A DNA stretch of 64,000 bases from Sipunculus nudus. Taxonomy: Eukaryota > Annelida > Sipuncula > Golfingiida > Sipunculidae. Positions 34,199 to 45,835 of this stretch are shown here, one piece after another (position 1 is the first letter of the stretch; each line of letters starts with the position of its first letter). Below the pieces are notes generated by a model. It did not search any database and was not told the DNA's origin. It was given only the letters and a program-made list of their open reading frames with translations. The translations under genes and the position numbers were made by a program. The DNA lies in contig CM049317.1 of NCBI GenBank assembly GCA_026874595.1, positions 47,270,401 through 47,334,400 on the forward strand, written 5' to 3'.

Positions 34199-37100
34199 CG
34201 TTTTATTTTATTTATTTTTTATTATACAAATAAACATATACAAAACAATGACAGCGTACAAATACACAAAACAAATAACGAACATAACACAGTGATACAC
34301 AAACACAAGTTAGAGAATGTTAAATTGTTCATTTGTATGAACTTAAACGAGCATGTAAATATAATTCAATAAAGTTGATCAGTTTTAAAGCAAATTAAAG
34401 TTACAATATTTCCAGGTTTCTTGAAATTCTGTCAAACTTCCATGTTTTTCTGTAATTTCTCTCTCAATATCATAGTACTTTTTCAATCTGTGAATAAAGC
34501 AGTGAATAGTTTGATAAACATTACCAAATCTACAATAATACAGGTATTTTTCCCTTTTTATCAGGCAATGTTTTCCAGTTTTCTTACATTATTTTCTTCT
34601 ATTTGTCCCAATATAACATTATTACATTCCCCCCATCTTATATCAAAAGAAAACAATTTACATGTTTCAACTTCATGCCAAAATGTTTTGCTAATTCCAC
34701 ACATGAATAAGAAATGTTCTAATTTTCCTCTTCCCCTTTACAAAAAGAACATTGTGCTTTTATACAGTAAGTCATTTGAGGTCAAGACACCATGAATAAT
34801 TCTGTATTGTAATTCTTGTAGTTTTTTATCTCTTGTGAGATTCCTTGGCAATTCATATATATTCTTCCACTGCTCATCTGTAATGTTACACATTTTGCTA
34901 TGTATCTTGACTCCAGCGCTCTTTTCTATTGGTTTTTCCCTCAGCAGGTTTGAGTATATAAATTTAGCAGTTATATCTGAAAGTTGTTTACTATAGAATT
35001 TAACGAAATAATTTAAGTTTTTCATATTCTGAATATTTGTGTGTCAAACTGGTCTATCATAGTCTTGGTCTGAGAAATAATGTTTCTCCAAAGTATATAC
35101 CATTTAGTTTTACAACCTCTTTTTATCCACTCAGAAAAGGGAATAATATTCGTATCTTGATCCACCAAATCTGTTATATACCTCAAACCTGCTTTAAAAA
35201 AAATTGATTCTCCAGTTTTTCCAGTTTCCGTTATAAATCAGTTATTCCACACTTTTTCAATACCTGTTCTAAGACGTATAACCTCCCATACTTTAATAAG
35301 TCAAAATAAAAGGTTTGCAAATTTTGTAGTCTGGTTTCGGAATAATTACAATTGAGGAGAAATGACAGTGCACCATACCTTTTAAAAATCAAATCTACCA
35401 CTTCCCTCCATTGTTTACACCCACCATTCACAAACCATTTTATCCACATAAAACATATTACATTGTACATTTATCTTCTCCTGACCTTCATTGTTATAAT
35501 CTTCCATTAAAGTTCTTCGTTTTATCCGTCCGTTTCTTTTTCCTTTTCATATAAATTTAAATAACTCTCTTTCCATTTCTCTTATGTAACTTTATGGTAT
35601 GTCGATGACTGAAGCAATAAATAGAAATTTTGAATATCCAAATGACTTTGATAATAAAATTCGTCCACTCAAAGTCAAATCTCTGAGCCTCCACATGTAC
35701 AAACTGTTAAACTTCAAGGAGTTTTGGTTTAATATTCTTTTCAGCAATATCAATTTTTATACAGTGTAAATTTAGAATTTAGTTCTGACCTATCTGCATT
35801 GCTTTTGGCTTTTCTTCATTTACATTAAGACCGGATATTTTTGAAAATGATGATAATAACTTCATGAGTTTAATGGCTGATTTTTCATCTTTGATTAGAG
35901 CTGTCATCTGCGTAAAGAACCCTTTTAAGAATATTTTAGTTATTTAAAGGGATTCCTTGAATTTGATTATTCTTTCGTATTTTCTCTGATTATATTTAAA
36001 TACAAATTATAAATATGTATGGGGAGAGTGGTTCCCCTTGACTCACATCCCTTTCTACTAAGAAATAACCTAAGGAGTATCCATTGTTCATAATACATGA
36101 ACTTATGTTAGTATAGAAAAGTTTGACCCCTGATTTTAAATTCTCTCCAAAATTAAATAGTTTCAAAACCTCTGTCATATTTCATATTTTCATAATTCCA
36201 TTCCAATGAATCAAAAGCTTTTTCAAAATCAACACTGAGAAGTATCCCTAGTTGATCTATTATCATAAGATATTCTATTGTATCTAAAACTGTTCTCAAT
36301 GCTTCCCCTATATATCTGCCTTAAATTAAACCATGTTGATCAGTACGAATAATTGAAGGTAGAGTGTTCTTTATTCTTTCTGCAAAAACCTTGGATGCAA
36401 TTTTATAGTCATTATTTAGAAGAGAAATTGGTCTCCAGTTTTTTTATTAATAATCTATCTTTACCTTTTTTATCATTAAGTGTTGTCACAGACTGTTTTG
36501 AGAGAGAGACGTTTCACCCTATTGAAGTGATGTATTAACGAATTAATAATTAAAGGACCAATTTTGTTCCATAAATATTTATAGAATTCTATAGTTAACC
36601 CATCAGTTCCAGGAGACTTATTATTCTTTAAATTTTCAATTATATTTTAATATTCTCCTGGTGTTATTGGTCCCTCACATAACTCTTTTTCTTCTGTTTT
36701 CTTTTGTTGTCAGTTTTGTTATGGTCGAATTGTCTAAAAATATTGAGCCTCCAGAGAATTTGTTCCGCATTCTATCTTTTATAAAGATTAGCATAAAATG
36801 TTTTAGAAAGATCCAGGATACCCTTCTTACTTGTAACAATAGAGCCTGATTCTAATTTTAATTTCGAAATTGTTTCCTATTGCCATTTCTTTTCTCCAAT
36901 TGGTAGAAGTATCTTGTACTTATCTCTCCACATTCTCTCCACCTAACTTTAGCTCTAATAATGGTCCCCTCTACTCGTTTCATTTCAATATTATATATCT
37001 CCTCTTTAATATCAAAATATTTTTCTTATTAATTCGTTTACTTTCTTATGTTTTCAATCTCTCCGTTAAAAAGTAAAAATGCTGATCTGTTTCTTTTTAG

Positions 37101-37760
37101 ATTTCTATGCAAGTATAATTGTTTCCTTCCTAATAGAATACTTAATCATTTCCCATTTGTTTCTAAAGCCCATATCTGAAAGCTCATCATGCCATATGTC
37201 TAATTTTTCATTCATTTATATTATATAATGTGCATCTTGTAACAGAGCATTATTTAATTTCCAATATCCCTTCCCCCGGTCTAATTCAGCAATATTTTCA
37301 AATTCTATTAGAACTCCAGGGTGATCTGACATAGCCGCTGGAAGTATTTCAGCTTTAGTGACAAAGTCTTGCATCTTACTAGATATGAAAAAAATGTCTA
37401 ATCAACACTTTATTGATGGTAACTTAGATATTGCATACATAAATAAAATGGTCTTGAATTGAAGTTATTAGAAAAAGTAATCAACCTTCATTGTCGTAAA
37501 ACATCCTGATAATTTCATAATCCAAACCCGATTTAAAAAAGTACAGCAATGCCTCTGCTATGACTGCTGCCATGGTTATATATCATATTTCCTCCCCATT
37601 CATTCCTCCATTGTCGTTCAACTATCTTTGTACTGTTTGTTTCTTGTAAGTTTATTATATCAGCCTTGGGTTTTCGTGCACATGTAAAGACACATCTTTT
37701 TTTAAAGTTGTTCAGGCCCCTTACGTTTAATGTAGCTACTTTAATTCTTGGAAACTTCTC
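34199..37760 (-). mobile_element. Degraded L1-like LINE retrotransposon
   Basis: Read on the minus strand, the APE-type endonuclease starts near 37740 (VATLNVRGLNNFKKR, then DIINLQET and HSRGIAVLF). The reverse transcriptase follows: DFEKAFDSLEW near 36240, a GxxQGxPLSPY block near 36010 and LYADDS near 35910. C-terminal LTRDKKLQELQYR lies near 34830. The 3' end is A-rich near 34200 (T-rich on the plus strand). Many stops and frameshifts break it. Nearly full length for the pol part; no first open frame found. Confidence 0.82.
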
Positions 37761-38166
37761 GAATTTCTAATTTAGTCATATTTTCCTGAAGTAACACAAA
37801 AATAAAACAGTAAATGGATTCAAAATATATATCTTCCATTATGCGGAAGAGTATATATAAAATTACAAAATACCTAGCATTTTTTCTTGTAAAACTGGCA
37901 GTTATCAGCCATCTGATCAGTTGAACTGAAAGCTGTACCAATCTGTATTGGTATGAACCTTTTGAATATCACGGCAGCCATCATTTTGTTGAGTATCCCT
38001 CAGACAAGATAGAGAAAACCGTCGTTTGAGCCTTATTTCTTCACTGAACTAAGTTTCTAGCAATGCTAAAATACGCTGAATATTAGTACGAATGCTAGGT
38101 TTTAAAATATTTCAGAGTGAATTTGTTTTGATGGCGGCACTTTGGAGATAATTTCAGCTCTTGAGT

Positions 38167-38922
38167 TCAACAATGATCCAGGGGGGCCGTTGCCATAAGT
38201 AGCTTTTCAGACAAGTAGAGATCACACTTCCTAGTCCCACAGAAGTAAGGTGCTGCCTTGGCAGATATTTCCCAGGAGAGCTTGTAATTGATATTGTTGT
38301 CTTTTAGTGACCAAATGTGTTTAGACAGTTCAGTATTTTTAGCGTGGGATCTGTTCCGAAAGGATTGCTTGTGGTTATTGTATCTTGTCTTGAAATCACC
38401 TTCAGTACACCCTATGTTGTGTTTCACGTCATTGTCTGTTCTAACTGTTGCCTTATAGACAATGCATTTCAGCTGACATTCACCATTCATAGGACATTCG
38501 TCTTTTTTACGGCAGTTACATTGTTTTTGAGGTACATTCACAGCATTGTCGGTATTTAAAACCTTAATATTATGTTTGCTGATCAGGTTAGACATGTTGG
38601 GTAGACAGCTATAGCTAATTTTCAAATTGTTCCTGTTGAATAACCTGTGGTACCTGTGATGTTGAGGGAAGTGTTTTTCAACTAGTTTCATGAATTGTCT
38701 GCCAATGTTGGTTTTTACATGACGGCTGTAGTAGGGTGGATTAAACCATAATATTTTCCTTTTCCTGTTTCTTTTGCTTTTAACTGTGGGTTCAACATAT
38801 TTTAAGCTTTCTGAGAACCCGCTTTTCGCTAAAGCTTTGTCATACATGGGTTTGGCTTTCATAAATAGCTCTTTATTGCAGGAGTTGTCAGATATTGCAG
38901 TGTGGTTGCCGTGGTATTCCAA
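38167..38922 (-). mobile_element. Penelope-like element, C-terminal GIY-YIG endonuclease region
   Basis: An uninterrupted 251-codon frame. It has a basic stretch with WFNPPYSRHVKTNIG-like spacing, a Cys cluster (CNCRKKDECPMNGEC), then IVYKATV, an IG followed by FKTRYNNHKQSF, and SEKLL. This order is that of the linker and GIY-YIG endonuclease of endonuclease-bearing Penelope-like retroelements. The Tyr of the YIG motif is replaced (HNIG), so activity is doubtful. No reverse transcriptase is found upstream; the copy is 5'-truncated. Classification comes from recognition of the domain order and needs a profile search. Confidence 0.62.
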
Positions 38923-39368
38923 ATTATTTCGTGCTTGTCCACATTTGGGTCTGCCGGGTGCACTTTCACGCCGTATCCTTGACCGACCGCAGATCCAATG
39001 CTATTACACTGAGTAGCCATGACCCTCAATAAAACATTTCAATTCTAAGCATTGTCATCCACAATGCTATGTTCCAGTCTTGAAGAGGACAATATCAACA
39101 GTCTAAACATAAATGGACACATCCAGCATCTCATCTTACGTCTTTTCCTAAGGTGAAAAGGTTCTTTTTTTTAAAGTGAATAATTTTAAGAATTCAGTAA
39201 AGCATGTTACTTGAAAGTTGACTAGTAATAATGGATTACTTTGGATACACTAATAGAAGACTGAACACCATCGGTGGCAAAATCAAAAGGCAGCACTTGA
39301 AAGATATATATACTCAGTTGCAATGAACATCATGAAACTGTGCAATGATGAACATGAAACTGTTACTT

Positions 39369-39472
39369 GACAATACCAAAGAGAGGTGTCACATGACAAT
39401 ACCAAAGAGAGGTGTCACATGACAATACCAAAGAGAGGTGTCAAAGGACAATACCAAAGAGAGGTGTCACAG
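39369..39472. repeat. 26-bp tandem repeat, four copies
   Basis: Four almost identical units, GACAATACCAAAGAGAGGTG plus TCACAT. The near identity suggests recent duplication. Confidence 0.95.
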
Positions 39473-39669
39473 GTTTCATATAATGAAGGTCTCTTTTACC
39501 AGGGACATCAGAACAAGAATCGTCATAACTCCTTCACTCTCTGAGTCTTTTGCACAATGTGCTCCGTGTCCACAAGAGAACTGTGGTATTGTCACACGCC
39601 ACCTCCGCAGCATGATGAAGGTCTTCAGCTCTGTTAATGACCGATTTTCCTTGAAGAACTGCTCGCCAT

Positions 39670-40420
39670 TGTTACAGGTGCTCTTTTTATTGTATGACAC
39701 GGGCGTGGCTCATGTGGTGGGGCTTTCTTGCCTGGCCGCTTGTTACATTCTCGGTTTAATCCGTACTGGTTGAACTCTTGTTGTCATGCCAGCTTTGGGC
39801 GAGCTCACGTGTACACCATGGTGTGGAGAGGCACCGCGATGTTTTTCTAGATGATTCCTGTGACGCGTGCTTACCGTGTATAATGTATTATTCTTCGAAT
39901 GTTCGAGAGATAGAAGCTTGAGGTGAAAAGATATATAAAGGAGCTGTGTTTTAGAGCCGAAAGGGCAGCAGAGAAGATTTCCAGCGGACGCAGAAGCGTG
40001 TGTCAGTTTTCTGGGACCTCATCCGACGAGTGCGGCAATTATAGATTTTCTTTTGGATTGTTACAAGAGCTTTACAATGGACTGTCATTCTCCGAGAGTA
40101 TACATTTAAAGAACTTATCGTTGTGACGGTGGTGGTATCCAGGTACTGTGCACTTTGTGTATTTTACTGTGTGATTGTATTGATTTGTTGTTATACCGCT
40201 GTTTTGCTACATAATTGTAATGATTTAGTGTATTGTAATGTTAGGGTTGTTTTAAGAATAAATTATAGTTATTTGTTAACAAAAAAAACACTGACTTCTT
40301 TATTTATTCCCCTAGACATTTCACGCTGCCTAGTGTTACAGAATCTGATTTTTTTGATCTCCATTACAAAATTTGTGTTCATCACGCACACGTTATCTGT
40401 TTATATTAGGTTCCGTAACA
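39670..40420 (+). mobile_element. Solo LTR of the Gmr1-like family, copy C
   Basis: Begins TGTTACAGGTGCTC and ends GGTTCCGTAACA. It is shorter than copies B and D owing to internal deletions. Flanks are CCAT and CCAA, a probable 4-bp duplication with one change, which suggests greater age. The TATA-like ATATATAAAGG and the AATAAA near the 3' end are kept. Confidence 0.85.
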
Positions 40421-41690
40421 CCAAACAATACGTTTTACTTCTTCATCAATTCTATCAATTGGTCATTTCCATATAGAGTTGAAAAAAGGACCAATCTGCA
40501 TAATAACAAAATTCTTTTTCATGAAACAGCAGATTGGGAAACAATTTGCTTTTTAACCTGCCTGTCAGCCCTATTAGACCAGTAGTGAACCCCTTCAAGG
40601 TTGCTGCCAGTCAATGATTCAATGTGATGAAGCTTATCTGGTGAAAGCATCAACTGCCTCCTTTGTGCCACCTGATATCACAGTGTAATAACTGTCTTCT
40701 TAGTCCGCATTCTCCTCCTGTCTAAAGCGTACAATACACACTTAAGTCCTGTATATTGTCATGAGTCATGTTTGGTGTAAAGAGAATAATTCTGAGAAAA
40801 ATCTTTCTGTTGGTTTTTATCCAGATGGGAGATTCTGTTTATTTATTTATTTTTAACTCTGCATGTTTGCATGTTGTACCCGTGCCAGGCAGACGAGGTC
40901 AGTCATTCAAGAAAGCAACGTCCAGACTTTCTTGCTTCTCCTGCCTCATTGTTGTTCCACTTATGTTACCCACTGATGACTCACTACACTGTTTGACCCC
41001 TAGTGCAAAGTCATTAATAATCTTTCCTACGTGATGTATCCCAGATTCTGTACACTGCCTTTAAATGTATTTTCATTTTGTAGAGAGACTATAAGAAGAG
41101 ACCAAGAAGAAGCAGATCTTTGTCCTCATACAGTAGCGGCACGTGTAGAATATGCTCTATAGGCGGAATGATGCAAACTATGTCAGCCCAGTCTTAATAT
41201 CTCAATACCAGCACAGTCTTTTAACACCTGACCGGTCTCACACATACATGATGAGTCGTCTTTCCGTCTGTGGTCACGGCCGTTGTCAGCATCAATCACT
41301 GACACAAACATCTTCTTATCTTGGCACAACCTGATTTTGTCACTTTGTTCAAACGATGATTCAACCTTATTTACATCATCATCAAGCAGAGCATCGCTTC
41401 TCTATTTTGTCTGCTTGGCTTATTTTTTTTTTTTTACAGTTTTTAAACTTCATTAAATCAATTCAATTTATTAATTTCTATTTTAGGCGTACAATTCATT
41501 TATCACTACAAGAGCTTATACATGAAATAGTTCATTTATATATAATTGAACCTATTGCAAAGAGGGCTGACTCATTAAGGAAATGTCCTGTAAATATTAT
41601 CATTAAACATATAGCAGATGCAGACACGCTACAATAAGAAAACTAAACTTACACTATTCACAATACAGAGAAAACTAAATAATGAACTCA
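40421..41690. other. Non-coding DNA
   Basis: No gene recognised. Plus-strand frames at 40768-41034 and 41356-41637 are short and show no known domain. Confidence 0.4.
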
Positions 41691-42305
41691 TGATTGAGAA
41701 AATGAATTAAAAATTACAATAGATATGATTCTTAAGTGGAGGAACAAATATTCTAGACGAGCAACAATATTCCTTTAGACGCCCTTTAATAGTTGATATT
41801 GCACAACGATCAATTTCTTCAATAATCTTGTTCCAAAATCCAGAAACTGTAAATTGCAGTTTCACTGTATGTTGCTCTTTTACATACCGGCACATGGAAA
41901 AGTGCCATCTTCTAGTCCTGTAATAATGTATATTTAAAAAATTCATATAAAATTATCTGTAACATTTCATGATTAATCTTGAACATAAAAAAAACCACTA
42001 TATTTGTAGATATTTTCTGGGGTTAATTATCTGAGGAATATAAACAGATACGAGTGTGTGAATTATAAGGAGATGAGGTGATCATTCGTATAACTCTCCT
42101 CTGCAGCTAGAATAGTGGCCGTCGTTCAGACACCCCTACAGATCCCTATACCTCGATAATGTCGGTGAAATATGAATTGACGAAAGAAAAAGTGTCAATA
42201 GAGTAGACTCTTGTAATATTTTCACAACTCCTTTACCTTTTGAAAGACTACTATTGATGTGTAGGTGCTTTGTTTGCTTTGACCACTTCATTTGTGAATC
42301 TATTA

Positions 42306-42505
42306 CAGGCGCGGATCCAGGATTTTTTCCAGGGAGGGGTCAACGGGTGTCCTGCATAAACATTGTCTAAAAAAGGTCATTGGTTAAGAGCAGGGGGGGG
42401 GGGGGTCTCGACCTCGAAACCCCCGTCATGCATAAGTTTTGTCTAATAAAAGGTCGTTGGTCGAGTTTAGACCCCGCCCCCCCCCCCCCCCCAGATCCTC
42501 TCCTG
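42306..42505. mobile_element. Short inverted-terminal-repeat DNA element (MITE)
   Basis: Begins CAGGCGCGGATCCAGG and ends CAGATCCTCTCCTG; TATTA occurs directly on both sides as a probable target duplication. G-rich and C-rich runs lie inside. No coding capacity. Inserted in the LINE fragment. Confidence 0.55.
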
Positions 42506-42519
42506 TATTATTAATCCTC

Positions 42520-43185
42520 AAGTCTAGAGATGTTATCATTATTCAACAAAATACTATTATTAACCTTAATTTTTCGTTTGTTAAAACAGAAAAATATTTG
42601 AGCCTTACTGAATGATTTTTTAGTATTCGGTGTAATTTATTTGCAGTTTATTAAGATCAGTATTCATATAGTCGATTTGTTCGGATGTTTTTCATTAATA
42701 AAAATACTATTTCATCGGCAATTCATATAAGAAAGAGTACAAGATACATTTTCCATATCATTGATGTATAACAAGAACCAGATTGGCCCAAGTATTGAGC
42801 CTTGTTTAACTCCACATTGTACAGTTTCACAACTTGATGAGTTGAGACATGAAGTCTAGAGATGTCATCATTATTCATCAAAATACTATAATTAACCTTA
42901 ATTTTTCGTTTGTTAAAACAGAAAAATATTTGAGCCTTACTGAATGATTTTTTTTTAGGATTCCGTAATAATTTATTTGCAGTTTATTAATATCAGTATT
43001 CATACAGTCGATTATATCGGATGATTTTCATTAATAAAAATACTATTTCATCGGCAATTAATATAAGAAAGAGTGCATGAGATACGTTAACCATATCATT
43101 GATGTATAACAAGAATCAGATTGGCCCAAGTACTGAGCCTTGTTTAACTCCAATTTGTACAGTTTCACAACTTGATGAGATATTG
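42520..43185. repeat. 332-bp tandem duplication within LINE sequence
   Basis: Two consecutive copies (42520-42851 and 42852-43185) both begin AAGTCTAGAGATGT and both end near CACAACTTGATGAG. They differ by scattered substitutions and small indels. Confidence 0.85.
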
Positions 43186-43729
43186 TAACATGATAAATAA
43201 CTAAAAAACCATCTGTGGGCAGTACCCCTCAGTCCATAATGATTTATTTGTATCAAAAGCTTTACTAGAATCAAGAAATACTTTAAGTACTTTTTCATAA
43301 TTTTGTTAATTAAAACAAAAAAAGCAGGAGTGGTTCCATGTGTCTTCCTAAAACCAAACAGATATTTATATAAAAACTGGTTTAAAATCAATTTCATCAA
43401 TCTATTTTAACCATTTTTTCGAGAGCTTTTGAGAATAATGGTTTAGCTGACACAGATCTACAATTATTGATGAACATATTTTCATCACTTTTGAAAAAAC
43501 GAAAGCACGTTTGCGATTTTAAGCTGATCCGGAAAACTCACTTGCTCAAGAGATATAGACGTGTCAGTATATTTACAAAAAATGATTTGTGGCTAATTAT
43601 CATTTAAATTTCCTGTATTCTGTGCTTATACTTACCTGTACTCTCAGCTCTTCACATAAGGAGCTAAATATCATTGTCAGATTCCAATTTTCAGGCCGTG
43701 GGACACCAGTTAACATAGGTATGCTTATA

Positions 43730-43925
43730 AAAAGATACATGTTGGTACCTTGTCTGTAAAAAATGTGATAGTAAGTTGTAAATGAAATAAGAAAAATGTG
43801 ATAGTAAGTCTCAAATGAATGTTTTAAAAACTGAAGAGGGACATGTTGGTACATTGTCTGTAAATATGTGATATTAGGTTATAAATGAATTTTTGGAAAA
43901 TGTGACAGTAAGTCTCAAATGACTT
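43730..43925. repeat. Imperfect tandem repeat (AAAATGTGATAGTAAGTCTC type)
   Basis: Several units of AAxATGTGATAxTAxGTxxxAAATGAA, with a longer-period repeat of GACATGTTGGTACxTTGTCTG at about 43735 and 43840. Confidence 0.7.
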
Positions 43926-44624
43926 GTTTAAAGATAAGATCAGTGAATAGCCTAGCCCGGTACCTCACGACATGGTATCTTTCCATGAATTTCCGGTGTA
44001 CATCTGGATGCGTCTCTGGAAGATTAGGCATCATTTGTAGATAGGCATATGAAGATTTGGTATATATTCATGTCCAGATGCCGTCCGAAACCTAAAGGCA
44101 ACATGGCACACATTATCATATGCATATATTGCAACCATAGTTTTGCTATAGGCATTTTCATGCTCCATTTGCCTCAAGTGTTTTATCCACAATTAAAAAA
44201 CATTCAATGCACGGACCTCCTCTTACGGTAACTGTGAAGAAACAGATCCATCATATAGTTCTGATGCTTCGTTCAGGTAAGAACTATCGGAAGTCTCAGG
44301 AAGTGCACAACAGCTATCTTTGTTACATACTTTTCTCAATACTGAAACCTAAACATTTGTATTTGTACTTCTATGCCATGAGTATCACGCACATTTTCTA
44401 GACAGCACTTCAGATTGCACCTTGATTGGAATTAGAACATAGAATGCAAGGAAAATGGTGATGAGAACAATGTCTACCGGGCATGTGACCACGCACCGGT
44501 TTGCTACCGCCGGTTAAAATACGATTCAAAGATTTTCTGGCATGTACAGTTTCTTATAGAGTTTTTAAAGAACTAAGCCTGGCATCACGTGTCCGGCATT
44601 GCCACGGAAACTCGTCTCCATATG

Positions 44625-45835
44625 TAGTGGGTGGGTTAAGTGCATAAAATAGGCTGTTGACTTCATTTCATGATGCAAAGGTCCCCTTTGGCATAAAAGT
44701 ACCTTACGGTCATAGGAATAAATTTATCCAAAGACACAAGTTAGATCTCCCTTAGTATGTGAAATATATGCAAATTATTCAAAATGGCCGCCGAAAATAC
44801 TTCAAACCCCATATGCTTGCTGCTGTTACAGCTATAATTACAATTTTTGTGTCAATATATACATTTTCGTGATCAAGGAATCCAATGAAATAGGTTTCAA
44901 GATTTAGAAAAGAACGGTTTTCTCTGAACTATGAAAATTTGGAGTAAAACAGGCACATTTCATTAAATGTCATTGTTTTTCTTCCAGCAGGGTAACCTTA
45001 GACACTTCTTTGAGTTCTTATCTATGTGCTTGGCATTGGGAGGTATTAAACAGTTTGAATAGACCCCGTAGACGTGTCCCACTAAACACGATCCACAATC
45101 GACATACATAGAGCATAAAACCACAGCAAATTTAATGCATTAACTAGAGAGTTACTGGTGGCACTTATACTAAATCTGAGTTTAGGCAGTACAATAAGGC
45201 TATACGGTTAGCACAGATATACGGTTTATTCTTTTTTCAGAAATACCCGAGTGAAATATCCACATTTTTGGCCTTGCATCAATATTTCCACACATGGTTC
45301 TGTAAGTCGACACACATCGCTCTATATAAAACCAGCAAAATACATTAGGTCTTGGTAGCGGTTCTTCCGCATGTACTGCCAGTCCATGTAATACATTGTC
45401 TGGGTAATATGGCATAAAATGACCTTTCTCGAAAGTACAGCATGCATGAGATATATATATATATATAAAACCAGAGTACCAGTACACCCAGGAATGGGCA
45501 GACATTCCTGTAGCAGAACACAATAAAGTTGCCAATTGTGGTTCCTTCCCAGAATCTAACATTTTGATTCGACAGAATATATTGCTTGAAATACATCTTA
45601 TCTATCTCACGATCTATCTCATGATGGCCAACCCATAACAGTAAATGATCAATGCTGAAAGCAAAAAAAAAGCCATCAGTCCTTGACATTCTTGGTGTTT
45701 ATGCTTAGTTTAGGTTTTTATTGTGAAATATCCTGAAAACTTTGTTCACATTTCTATTTTTTACAAGTCATGTTAGGGAACTGAAGGAATTAGATGTCTT
45801 ATAATTTAGTTGTGGGTGAAATAATTGGTGAAGTA
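44625..45835 (+). repeat. Left arm of a large inverted repeat
   Basis: Matches in reverse complement 48290-49045, broken by about 430 bp of extra sequence at roughly 45260-45700. Shared blocks include GACTTCATTTCATGATGCAA, AAGACACAAGTTAGATCTCC, CATATGCTTGCTGCT and AACTGAAGGAATTAGATG. Not seen elsewhere in the window. Confidence 0.85.

Larger units (their letters stand above)
41705..43460 (-). mobile_element. Degraded LINE fragment (jockey/CR1-like reverse transcriptase)
   Basis: Minus-strand frames give FGFRKTHGTTPAF near 43330, HYGLRGTAHRWF near 43230 and GVKQGSVLGP near 43125, which are reverse transcriptase blocks of non-LTR elements. A C-terminal FWNKIIEEIDRC block near 41830 fits the end of the same protein. 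The element is broken by stops, by a 332-bp tandem duplication and by an inserted DNA element at 42306-42505. Confidence 0.65.
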
